Shown piece by piece: positions 52,686 to 59,230 of a DNA stretch of 64,000 bases. Origin of the DNA: QWQI01 sp964608915 (GTDB lineage Bacteria; Planctomycetota; Planctomycetia; Isosphaerales; Isosphaeraceae). Position 1 is the first letter of the stretch. The number at the start of each line of letters is the position of its first letter. A program made the position numbers and the translations under genes. The stretch lies in NCBI GenBank assembly GCA_964608915.1, contig CAZSQA010000009.1, positions 62,001 to 126,000 on the forward strand, read 5' to 3'. A model generated the notes under the pieces. That model had not been told where the DNA came from. It made no database searches and saw only the letters and a list, made by a program, of their open reading frames with translations.

Positions 52686-52787
52686 TTCGTTTCTGGGTCT
52701 TCAAGGTTCAGTAGCCCCGCCGATGCTGAGCTGGGTCGTCGGGCGGCGCGACGAGCGTAGAAAAGCCGGCAACCGCTCCACATTCAC

Positions 52788-53198
52788 ATGCAAGAAACAC
52801 TCATCTACGTCAGCCATGGCATCGTCCTTCTCGCAGGTCTGTACCTTGTCACGCTGGCGTCACTCATCTGGATAGCGCCATCACGCGCACAAGCGTTCCT
52901 CCTGGCCTTTGCGGCGACCTCGCGGATTCACTACTTCGAGATGGCTGTTAGAGTCCTTGTCGGAGTAGCTCTCATCTGGGCCTCGCCACGAATGGCCTTC
53001 TCTGCGGGCTTTCTGGCATTCGGCTGGCTGCTGATTCTCACCTCTCTTGTTCTATGCCTTCTTCCCTGGCGCATTCACCACCGCTTCGCATCGCTTGTCA
53101 TGCCTAAAGTCATCTTGCATATGCCGTGGTTCGGCCTTGCCGCGTTCGGTGGCGGAGCACTCATCATCGGCGCGGCAATCCGTGGCGGCACCGCCTAA
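52788..53198 (+). CDS. Small four-helix membrane protein
   Basis: A 136-residue protein with four membrane helices: SHGIVLLAGLYLVTLASLIW, YFEMAVRVLVGVALIWAS, FGWLLILTSLVLCLLPWRIH, WFGLAAFGGGALIIGAAI. The family is not identified. The stop TAA lies in GCCTAATC, the first box of a 129-bp attC-like site, so the gene sits in a complete cassette-like unit together with that site. Confidence 0.75.
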   Translation: MQETLIYVSHGIVLLAGLYLVTLASLIWIAPSRAQAFLLAFAATSRIHYFEMAVRVLVGVALIWASPRMAFSAGFLAFGWLLILTSLVLCLLPWRIHHRFASLVMPKVILHMPWFGLAAFGGGALIIGAAIRGGTA

Positions 53199-53321
53199 TC
53201 ACTCTCTCAGCCTGACCCGCTACGGCAGCCAAAGCCTGGCCGCTCCAGTCGGCCGTGGCGACATGCCTTCCGAGGCCAGTCGTCGGATACCTCCGCGCAT
53301 AGGTTAGCTCGAACGTTAGCC
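53193..53321 (+). repeat. attC-like recombination site (129 bp), type II
   Basis: R''-like GCCTAATC (53193-53200), then ACTCTCTCAGCCTGACCCGC. It ends with GGTTAGCTCGAACGTTAGCC, where R' is GTTAGCC (53315-53321). The final AGCTCGAACGTTAGSC is very close to the 3' end of many known attC sites. The left arm is near-identical with the sequence at 58544, after another cassette gene. Repeat copy 7 starts directly after R'. Confidence 0.78.
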
Positions 53322-53558
53322 CGCACGAACGAAGCTGGAAATCTCAATTCGTCAACGCCGGAAGCGGTTCGAAGAAAACCGGCATAGAGCCCTTGCTTCG
53401 AACATGCTTACCGGTCAAATTGAATCGATCTTGCCGTTCATCTGCAAGATCGCGCCTTGCCCGACGCCTCAGCGAAAGTATGCCCACCGCTCTGGCTGGC
53501 CGAAATAATCGCAAGCGTCACGCCCGGCGGGCCGGTCCGCTGAGCTTGTGCGTTATGC
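53321..53558 (+). repeat. ORF-less cassette-like repeat, copy 7 (best bounded)
   Basis: Bounded on the left by an attC ending GTTAGCC (53315-53321) and on the right by GTTATGC (53552-53558). If both are cut after G, the mobile unit is 237 bp with no ORF. Landmarks are ACGAACGAAGCTGGAAA, CCCTTGCTTCGAAC, GGTCAAATTGAATCGATC, GCCTCAGCG and CGGTCCGCTGAGCTTGTGCG. The self-complementary pair TCAGCG/CGCTGA forms the stem of its own attC. The DUF1569 gene begins 35 nt later. Confidence 0.88.
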
Positions 53559-53592
53559 CGAAGAGTCGATCTCCACGAATTCAGGCTTGTTC

Positions 53593-54066
53593 ATGACAGT
53601 CGCAACAAAGAAGGTCGAGGGTCGCCGAACGGTGCGGTACGAATCTCTTCGTGATCTGCTCAACGATGCCGAGAATCTCTCCGCAACGGATGTCCGCACG
53701 CTCGGCAATTGGTCCTTCGGGCAAATTCTCAAACACGTCGCAATGTCGTTGGACTCATCAATTGACGGCTCAGGATTCCTGTTGCCAGCACCAGTACGAT
53801 GGTTGATGACGCTGTCAATGAAGCACAGATTCCTATCGAAACCGATACCCGTGGGATTTAAGAGCCCCCGTCAATTCATTCCCGATGCAACCTCCGTCGA
53901 GGACGGACTAGCTGCCTTGCGTACCGCAATTGACCGCCAGAATCGTGAGACGAAACGTGCTCTTCATCCAGGATTCGGACGAATCTCTAATCAGGAGTGG
54001 AATGACTTCAACCTGCGTCACTCCGAGATGCACATGAGCTTCGTCGTCCCGAATCGGATTGCATAA
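53593..54066 (+). CDS. DUF1569 family protein (DinB-like)
   Basis: A 157-residue protein of the DinB-like DUF1569 family. Marks are VRYESLRDLLNDAENLSATD, LGNWSFGQILKHVAMSLDSS, GFKSPRQFIPD, LHPGFGRISNQEWNDFNLRH and SEMHMSFV. The His residues in these blocks are the usual metal ligands. Its role is unknown. GCATAAC of an attC-like site begins 35 nt past the stop. It has repeat copy 7 upstream, giving the order repeat-gene-attC. Confidence 0.87.
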   Translation: MTVATKKVEGRRTVRYESLRDLLNDAENLSATDVRTLGNWSFGQILKHVAMSLDSSIDGSGFLLPAPVRWLMTLSMKHRFLSKPIPVGFKSPRQFIPDATSVEDGLAALRTAIDRQNRETKRALHPGFGRISNQEWNDFNLRHSEMHMSFVVPNRIA

Positions 54067-54101
54067 TGAAGCAATCTGCGAAAAGGTCGTTTACAAGAAC
54101 T

Positions 54102-54192
54102 GCATAACAAGGCGGTCAACCGGAGCGGCAGGCGTCGCGTTATCGCAAATCGAAGGTTTCTGGCCGCCGCCCGGTTTCCTTTGTCGTTCAGC
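54102..54192 (+). repeat. attC-like recombination site (91 bp), type I
   Basis: R'' GCATAAC (54102-54108), left arm AAGGCGGTCAACCGGAGCGG, right arm GCCGCCGCCCGGTTTCCTTT, R' GTTCAGC (54186-54192). It is the twin of 48478-48568: same length of 91 bp, with arms near-identical and only the centre and ends differing. The next gene starts 17 nt later, without a repeat copy in between. Confidence 0.78.
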
Positions 54193-54208
54193 GGCTCTGA
54201 GGCTCACA

Positions 54209-54448
54209 GTGGCAAAATTCTCCGCGATTCCAAGCGAGTGCCCGGCGTGCCATAGCACACGTATCGCGTCAATCTTATATGGGCTGCCCGATATCACCCC
54301 TGAATTGGAGGCGGATCTGGACTCTGGTCGGGTCGTCCTGGGTGGATGTTGCAATTTAGGGGGCGATTCGGATTGGCAGTGCATGCAATGCGGCCACCTC
54401 TGGGGTCGACTCGGATCGGCAGACCTTCCGTCGACCCCGCCAGTGTAA
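54209..54448 (+). CDS. Small zinc-ribbon protein
   Basis: A 79-residue protein from GTG 54209. Two Cys pairs (ECPACHST near the start, WQCMQCGHLW near the end) flank the conserved middle ILYGLPDITPEL and VVLGGCC. The order CPxC - YGLP - GGC - W-x-CxxCG matches a small uncharacterised zinc-binding family found across bacteria. It directly follows an attC-like site. The longer frame upstream (from 54059) is the attC itself and is not coding. Confidence 0.75.
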   Translation: MAKFSAIPSECPACHSTRIASILYGLPDITPELEADLDSGRVVLGGCCNLGGDSDWQCMQCGHLWGRLGSADLPSTPPV

Positions 54449-54552
54449 ACTGGAGTTGCAGCGGATCACGCGGTAAACAGGGTGTTATCTCGCGGAACCC
54501 GATGGTTCGGGTACTCTGTTCTCGGGCGTTCGGCGGCGGGGAGGCCGCTGCC

Positions 54553-54948
54553 ATGGCATATCCCGTTATGCTCGAATGGCTGGAACAGCGAAAGCCCGTT
54601 GCCGTGGCGGGCCCTGCCGAATTGATTCGACATCTCGACCGCATCGCCTGGCAGTCCGAACCGGATCATCCCAACCTGGCCATGATCCACAACGAGGGGG
54701 GCACGCTCACGATCGGGCTCGGAGCGTCAGTAAGCACGCTCAATCACATCCCGCTTACAGAAGATTCGCCCTACTTGATCTGCCTCGGCGACGCCGGAGC
54801 AGAGGGTGTCATCGACTTCTATCTTACCGGTCATCACACTCAGTTCCTCATGCGTAACACCATCCCGAACGAATTGGCGCGCCGGGCTGTGCTCGAATAC
54901 GCGGAAACGGGAAGGCTGCCGGCGAGCGTCGCCTGGGAGGAAGTCTGA
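54553..54948 (+). CDS. Imm1-family immunity-like protein
   Basis: A 131-residue protein from ATG 54553 (54502 possible). The marks LTIGLGASVSTLNHIP, SPYLICLGDAGAEGVIDFYL, GHHTQFLMRNTIP and ARRAVLEYAETGRLP, then VAWEEV, are those of Imm1, an immunity family in polymorphic toxin systems and common in actinobacteria. No toxin is adjacent. The stop is within TCTGACC, directly before GCCTAACC (54951), an R''-like box. Confidence 0.83.
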   Translation: MAYPVMLEWLEQRKPVAVAGPAELIRHLDRIAWQSEPDHPNLAMIHNEGGTLTIGLGASVSTLNHIPLTEDSPYLICLGDAGAEGVIDFYLTGHHTQFLMRNTIPNELARRAVLEYAETGRLPASVAWEEV

Positions 54949-54980
54949 CCGCCTAACCTCCTGTCGAACTTGGGTATCAG

Positions 54981-55218
54981 GCCTCTCGAAGGAACCCGGC
55001 GAGATCGATTCAGCATCGATGGATGTGATTCGAAAGTAACCGGCTCAATGCTCTTGCAAGAACCCTGCTTACCTGTCAATTTGAATCGATCGCTCAGTTC
55101 GCCCGCAAATTGTGCCTGAACCCGCGCTTCAGTCGACCAGGCCCGCTGCGGTGGCCGGCCGGTAAACTCGCAAGTATCATGCCCGGAGGTCCGATTCGTC
55201 GAGTTTGAGCGTTTGGGC
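54981..55218 (+). repeat. ORF-less cassette-like repeat, copy 8
   Basis: Preceded by GCCTAACC (54951-54958) and ATCAGGC (54976-54982), a shortened attC. Landmarks are CTCGAAGGAACCCGGCG, GCTCTTGCAAGAACC, TGTCAATTTGAATCGATC, GCCTGAACCCGCGCTTCAGTC, GGCCGGCCGGTAAACTCGC and an end at GTTTGGGC. It lies 12 nt before the DinB gene. Confidence 0.85.
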
Positions 55219-55230
55219 TCAGGGTGTCAC

Positions 55231-55716
55231 ATGAATCTGCTAGATCGACTTCTTGGTCACGACGCATGGACAACTCGCCAATTGCTTGCCATCTGCGGAG
55301 AGCTTCCCGACGATGTACTCGATCGTGAATATGACATTGGCCACCGTACTTTGCGGATGACGCTCGATCATATCATCTACAATATGGAGGTCTGGAGTTC
55401 GCTCATGGCGAAGGACGATGTGAATGAAACGAATCGGGACCGGACGGTCTCTGGCATGTTGAGCCGTTTGACGGTGGCGGAATCGCGGCTGAAGAAATTG
55501 GCCCAGCGCGCGGAGCTTCGTCATGCCTGGGACGAATTGTGGACCGATACGTTGGACAATCCGCAGCGAAAGAAGTCTTTCGGCACTGCGATCGCCCATG
55601 TCATCACTCACAGCATGCACCACCGGGCACAGGTTCTGTACATGCTTCGTCGCTCAGGTGTCGAATCGTTGCCGGAAGGGGACGTTTTCAGTTGGGAGGC
55701 CGCAGTCGAGCCCTGA
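55231..55716 (+). CDS. DinB-family metal-binding protein
   Basis: A 161-residue four-helix DinB/YfiT-like protein. Metal-ligand histidines are in RLLGHDAWTT (start), TLDHIIYNMEVW (middle) and HVITHSMHHRAQVLYMLR (end), the standard DinB triad. Members include thiol-dependent transferases acting on xenobiotics or bacillithiol/mycothiol conjugates. The stop TGA is inside CCCTGAC, the first box of a 91-bp attC-like stretch. Confidence 0.9.
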   Translation: MNLLDRLLGHDAWTTRQLLAICGELPDDVLDREYDIGHRTLRMTLDHIIYNMEVWSSLMAKDDVNETNRDRTVSGMLSRLTVAESRLKKLAQRAELRHAWDELWTDTLDNPQRKKSFGTAIAHVITHSMHHRAQVLYMLRRSGVESLPEGDVFSWEAAVEP

Positions 55717-55801
55717 CAAAACACGCTGCCGGCTCGCTGCTTCGCGACGAAGTCCGAAACTAACATCGCTGGCCGCCACCGGATTATCTCAGTCGTCAGG
55801 C
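55711..55801 (+). repeat. attC-like site (91 bp) with CCCTGAC/GTCAGGC ends
   Basis: R''-like CCCTGAC (55711-55717) contains the TGA of the DinB gene, and R'-like GTCAGGC is at 55795-55801. The length, 91 bp, equals that of the two type I sites. Inner arms are less clear (GCTGCCGGC and GGCCGCCACCGG). Repeat copy 9 follows directly. Confidence 0.55.
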
Positions 55802-56025
55802 CCCTCGAACGAAGCCGGAATTCTCAATTCGGCATCGGCGGCTGGGATTCGAAAGAAAACCGGCACAGAGCCCTTGCTGCGAACGTGCCTACCGGTCAAA
55901 TTGAATCGATCGCGCGGTTCGTCCGTAAGATCACGCCATACCAGCGCTTCGATGGATATGGCCTGCCACGTTGGCCTGGCCGGAAGAATCGCAAGTGTGA
56001 TGCCTGGCGGTCCGGTCCGCAACTT
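55801..56025 (+). repeat. ORF-less cassette-like repeat, copy 9
   Basis: Starts after GTCAGGC (55795-55801) exactly as copy 5 does. Landmarks are CCCCTCGAACGAAGCCGGAA, CAATTCGGCATCGGCGG, GCCCTTGCTGCGAACGTGCC, GGTCAAATTGAATCGATCGC, CGCAAGTGTGATGCCTGGCG and GGTCCGGTCCGC. It ends 32 nt before the VOC gene. Confidence 0.87.
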
Positions 56026-56057
56026 TCCGCCGGGGCATACCGGCCAGAGCATTATCA

Positions 56058-56435
56058 ATGCAACTTGCTCCACTGATCTGCGTGAGCGACGTTCGTACGA
56101 GCAGTCGTTGGTATGAGGAACTGCTCGGCCTTTCCAGCGGACATGGCGGGGACGAGTACGAACGCCTCAACTCTGGCGATCGACTCGTGCTGCAGTTGCA
56201 CAAGTGGGACGTCGAACATCTCCATGGCCCACTTGGCGACCCGTCGCTCAAGCCATGCGGAAACGGTGTCGTGCTGTGGTTCGAACTTGAGGACTTTCAA
56301 GCAGCCGTCGAGCGAGCTCAGGCAATGAAGGCAGAATTCATCAGGCCTAGCCAGGTGAGCGAGAACGGGAACCAGGAATGTTGGCTTCGAGATCTCGAAG
56401 GCTACACCGTGGTGCTGACGAGCCCTCCCCCTTGA
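56058..56435 (+). CDS. VOC (glyoxalase/bleomycin-resistance) family protein
   Basis: A 125-residue vicinal-oxygen-chelate protein. PLICVSDVRTSSRWYEELLGL is the first beta-alpha unit, LVLQLHKWDVEHL holds a possible metal His, VVLWFELEDFQAAVERAQAM starts the second half, and WLRDLEGYTVVL gives the last Glu. It could be an isomerase, dioxygenase or drug-binding protein. Such genes are among the commonest in cassette arrays. Confidence 0.88.
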   Translation: MQLAPLICVSDVRTSSRWYEELLGLSSGHGGDEYERLNSGDRLVLQLHKWDVEHLHGPLGDPSLKPCGNGVVLWFELEDFQAAVERAQAMKAEFIRPSQVSENGNQECWLRDLEGYTVVLTSPPP

Positions 56436-56520
56436 GCATGATATGGGTACAACCTGGCCCACGACTGCGAGTTCGAACGTCAGTACTCGAAAAACCCGCG
56501 CATCGGAAGTGTCACCACAC

Positions 56521-56949
56521 ATGAACACACTCAAGCAGATCGATGATTACATCACTGCTCAGCCCGAACCAAAACGCGGCGATATGGTAGAGCTGCATCG
56601 CATCATTCTGACGCTGATGCCGAATTGCAAGTTGTGGTTCCTGGATGGCCGGGATCGTGCGGGAAAGGTCATTTCCAACCCAAACATCGGATACGGCGCG
56701 CAGGCCATCAAATACGCCGACGGGAAAACCAAAGACTTCTACCAGATTGGCATGAGTGCGAATACGACAGGAATTTCGATCTATATCCTTGGCATCGAAG
56801 ACAAGAAATACTTGGCGCAGAAGTTCGGGAAGGAACTCGGCAAGGCAACTATCACTGGCTATTGCATCAAGTTCAGAAGGCTGGAAGACGTAAGAACAGA
56901 GGTGCTCGAGGCCGCGATTCGGTATGGAGTCGAGCGATCGAGAATCTAA
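56521..56949 (+). CDS. DUF1801-domain protein
   Basis: A 142-residue protein from ATG 56521. Marks are LKQIDDYITAQPEPKRGDMV, ELHRIILTLMPNCKLWFLDG, NIGYGAQAIKYADGKTKDFY, GISIYILG and LGKATITGYCIKFRRLEDV. These match DUF1801 (YdhG-like, iron-chaperone frataxin-like fold). The stop TAA is in ATCTAAC (56944-56950), a perfect RYYYAAC box. Confidence 0.85.
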   Translation: MNTLKQIDDYITAQPEPKRGDMVELHRIILTLMPNCKLWFLDGRDRAGKVISNPNIGYGAQAIKYADGKTKDFYQIGMSANTTGISIYILGIEDKKYLAQKFGKELGKATITGYCIKFRRLEDVRTEVLEAAIRYGVERSRI

Positions 56950-57100
56950 CGAGGTGGTCGAGGTGCCGGTACGGCTCAACGCTCGCTCACTCGGAGCGCC
57001 GACGGCAAAGCTCGAGGTCCGCGAGGCACCTTAATCGATCTTGCGACTCGCTGTCCGGGCGTGCCAACGCCATGTTCCGCACCGCTTGAACGGCGGGCCC
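56944..57100 (+). repeat. Degenerate attC-like stretch after the DUF1801 gene
   Basis: Opens with ATCTAAC (perfect R'' core). Inverted AGGTGCC (from 56970) and GGCACCT (57026-57032) form a possible stem. No clear R' box is found before repeat copy 10 begins at 57101, so the site is probably decayed. Confidence 0.4.
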
Positions 57101-57328
57101 CGCGATCGAAGCTGGTATGCAACTTCGGCATCGCCTATAGCGATTCGGTAAATACCGGCATAATACTCTTGCAACAGCTTGGTCCGCCAATCAAATTGAA
57201 TCGATCTCGCAGTTCGTCCTCAAGACGTCTTTAAACCGGCGATCCAGCGGAAGAAATCACTGCTCCGGGGCTGGTCTGAAGAAACGCAGGTGTCACGCCC
57301 CGCGGGCGGGCCGCTGAGCTTCGTCATA
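57101..57328 (+). repeat. ORF-less cassette-like repeat, copy 10
   Basis: Landmarks are CGCGATCGAAGCTGG, CTTCGGCATCG, ACCGGCATAATACTCTTGC, AATCAAATTGAATCGATCTC, GCAGTTCGTCC, CCAGCGGAAGAAATC, AGGTGTCACGCCCCGCGGG and GCCGCTGAGCTTCGTCATAA. It ends about 33 nt before the ankyrin gene. Confidence 0.83.
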
Positions 57329-57361
57329 ATCGATCCAAGTGCATTTGGACTCGCAATCGCT

Positions 57362-57790
57362 ATGAATCAAGAATTGAAGTTCGATGATCTTCGACGAGCA
57401 TCCAGCGACGGCGACACTGAAATGGTAGTCGCCTGTTTGAACTCCGGCGTCAATCAAAACGAGCACCCAGGTATGCCAAGGGAGGCGTCGCCACTTATGC
57501 TGGCATCCTGGAAGGGGCATCTCCAAATCGTTCGACTTCTTCTGGAGGATGGATCGAACATCAATTTCAGTGACGGTGACGGATTCACCGCTTTGACGCT
57601 GGCTTGCGAGTACAGACGCTGGGCTGTAGTTCAGCTGCTGGCGGAGTACGGTGCTGACTTTACGATACATAATGCGACCGGGCGGAATGGGCACTCATAC
57701 CTGCAGCCATCGTATTGCCGCAGCGAACGGCTAAGAAACGCCATATCGGAAATCGTTGCACATCACGAAAGCACGCGAAGAGACCCATAA
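57362..57790 (+). CDS. Ankyrin-repeat protein
   Basis: A 142-residue protein with about three ankyrin repeats: FDDLRRASSDGDTEMVVACL, SPLMLASWKGHLQIVRLLLE, then FTALTLACEYRRWAVVQLLA with YGADFTIHNATG. Short bacterial ankyrin proteins of this kind often act as immunity or protein-binding partners. The stop TAA lies in CCATAAC (57785-57791); the sequence after it (GAGCCGGCGATCGGG) resembles the left arm of the type I attC at 48478. Confidence 0.9.
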   Translation: MNQELKFDDLRRASSDGDTEMVVACLNSGVNQNEHPGMPREASPLMLASWKGHLQIVRLLLEDGSNINFSDGDGFTALTLACEYRRWAVVQLLAEYGADFTIHNATGRNGHSYLQPSYCRSERLRNAISEIVAHHESTRRDP

Positions 57791-57810
57791 CCACGCGCTG
57801 AAGACCGAGC

Positions 57811-58045
57811 CGGCGATCGGGTGATTTCGCGAAAGGTCGATGAAACACGGCGCAAGCGATTCGGGAAAAACTGCACAAGGCTCTTGAAGCAGTCGAGCTT
57901 GCCGGTCAAATTGAAACGATCACGCAGTTCATCCGCGAGAACTTGGCTACTTCGCCGCTTCGTTGAAAGAAATCCCGCTGCGTTGGTTGGTCCGGAAGGC
58001 TCGCGAGTGTCACGCCCTGCGGGTCTGTCCGCTGAGATTGTGGTT
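57811..58045 (+). repeat. ORF-less cassette-like repeat, copy 11
   Basis: Landmarks are GGCTCTTGAAGCAG, CCGGTCAAATTGAAACGATC, CGCAGTTCATCCGCGAG, CCGCTGCGTTGGTTGG, GCGAGTGTCACGCCCTGCGG and CTGTCCGCTGAGATTGTGG. The 5' part has diverged more. It ends about 22 nt before the GNAT gene and is the last copy recognised. Confidence 0.83.
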
Positions 58046-58066
58046 CTGGAGTCAAAAACGTCATCC

Positions 58067-58549
58067 ATGTCGATCATCGTTCGCCCTGACGACCTCTCCT
58101 CACCGCAGGTTCAAGCCCTCATCGCCGAGCACCTCGCGGGCATGCACGGCAACACTCCCGCCGGCCATGTTCACGCTCTGGCGATCGACGGTCTGCGCGC
58201 GCCTGAGATCACTTTCTGGTCGGCGTGGCTCGATGGTCAGCTCTGCGGCTGTGGTGCGATGAAATCGCTTGGGGCCAGTGCCGGTGAGGTCAAGTCGATG
58301 CGCACACGCTCTACCTTCCTTCGCAAAGGGGTCGGTCAGGCTGTCCTCGATGAGATCTACCACACCGCTCGTGGTCGCGGCTATACGCACCTGTACCTCG
58401 AAACCGGAACTGGTGAACCGTTCGCCGCTGCTCACGCACTTTATCTTCGAAATGGCTTCACATGGTGTGCTCCGTTCGGCGATTACGTTGCCACAGATTT
58501 CAATGTCTTCATGGTCAAGCCGCTCGCTGGGGAAGAATGTGCTGGCTAA
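58067..58549 (+). CDS. GNAT-family N-acetyltransferase
   Basis: A 160-residue acetyl-CoA-dependent acetyltransferase. GCGAMKSLGASAGEVKSMRT is strands 4-5, the acetyl-CoA loop reads RKGVGQAVLDEIYHTARGRG, and YLETGTGEPFAAAHALYLRNGF is the end block typical of YsnE/PhnO-like members that acetylate small amines. The stop TAA is in GGCTAAC (58544-58550), the opening of a type II attC-like arm. Confidence 0.9.
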   Translation: MSIIVRPDDLSSPQVQALIAEHLAGMHGNTPAGHVHALAIDGLRAPEITFWSAWLDGQLCGCGAMKSLGASAGEVKSMRTRSTFLRKGVGQAVLDEIYHTARGRGYTHLYLETGTGEPFAAAHALYLRNGFTWCAPFGDYVATDFNVFMVKPLAGEECAG

Positions 58550-58640
58550 CCCCTCACTCAGCCGGACCAGCAACGGCAATCGCTTTAAGCCTGGCTTGAG
58601 GCATTTGGTGCATCGACTCAACCTGAGCTTACATCGATTG
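58544..58640 (+). repeat. attC-like left arm, type II (right end decayed)
   Basis: TGGCTAACCCCTCACTCAGC, then CGGACCAGCAACGGCA and AAGCCTGGC, match the site at 53193 almost base for base. The expected end AGCTCGAACGTTAG is replaced by GAGCTTACATCGATT (58626-58640), so R' is not recognisable. This marks the right edge of the array as I see it. The remaining 170 nt to 58810 hold no gene. Confidence 0.5.
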
Positions 58641-58810
58641 ATTTCGATGGCAGGTAAGCTCGTTCGGGCCGAAAGGGGACGTGGGTCATTTTCGAAAGAT
58701 TGGGTGCTCAAGCGAGTTGCCGACTTCCCCATTGCCTGGCCAGAAAGCCTGTCGCAGGGCGGGACGGACTTCATAGACCAGGCGCGCGTAATCGGAGGCG
58801 ACAGGAAATC

Positions 58811-59131
58811 ATGCCGTGGTGGGCCCTGGCGATCGAAGTATTCGCCGTATGGATCTTGTGGTGTTTCGCAGCAGTGGCAGGCCACGTTGTTGACGATACC
58901 CGCAATGGTATCCCAGACGGCTCCGGCAAAGGAGTCAGCATCGTTCCGATCATGCCGGTCTTCCCGCTCGTCTTTCTGGAGCTGGCACTTATGGTCGATC
59001 AAGCGTTCGCACCATGGGGCACTCGTTTCGTTAGCTGGCTGCATGTACTTTTGGGCCTGGGGTTCATGGGTTTCATTTTGCGAGCAGCGTGGCGTAATCG
59101 ATCGATCCAAAGCCAGGACGGATTTCGATGA
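58811..59131 (+). CDS. Small three-helix membrane protein
   Basis: A 106-residue protein from ATG 58811: helices WALAIEVFAVWILWCFAAVA, VPIMPVFPLVFLELALMV and LHVLLGLGFMGFILRAAW. It has a polar loop DDTRNGIPDGSGKG. Unknown function. It lies just past the array. Confidence 0.62.
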   Translation: MPWWALAIEVFAVWILWCFAAVAGHVVDDTRNGIPDGSGKGVSIVPIMPVFPLVFLELALMVDQAFAPWGTRFVSWLHVLLGLGFMGFILRAAWRNRSIQSQDGFR

Positions 59132-59230
59132 TCGTTGGACATGCTTCGATGAAAAGCGATACGATTGCAGATCCGAACGATTCCGATAATCCGTGAAACG
59201 ATTCGCAAAATGGGTTTTCCGGTACTCATC

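Larger units (their letters stand above)
45110..58640 (+). mobile_element. Gene-cassette array, chromosomal-integron-like
   Basis: This 13.5-kb region holds about 18 small genes, all on the plus strand. They belong to families typical of integron cassettes and of accessory DNA, and are separated by attC-like sites and by a repeated element of about 235 bp. Several stop codons (48481, 53196, 55714, 56947, 57788, 58547) lie within RYYYAAC or related boxes that open an attC-like arm. R'-like boxes (GTTAGCC, GTCAGGC, GTTATGC, GTTCGGT) close them. No integrase gene is seen here, so the intI end must be outside or lost. The left limit is uncertain: clear repeats start at 46331, but gene style changes from 45110. 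Confidence 0.65.

Noticed and set aside
54059..54208. Coding sequence across the attC-like site before the zinc-ribbon protein
   Set aside because: The open frame simply reads through the hairpin; family likeness starts at the GTG at 54209.
46331..58045. CRISPR array as an explanation of the regularly spaced repeats
   Set aside because: Repeats are ~235 bp, diverged, and separated by whole genes; there are no short direct repeats with uniform spacers and no cas genes.
46331..58045. MITE or insertion sequence as an explanation of the repeats
   Set aside because: I found no terminal inverted repeats at the copy ends, no target-site duplications and no transposase; all copies face the same way and abut R'-like boxes, which fits cassettes better. 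A transposon origin is not fully excluded.
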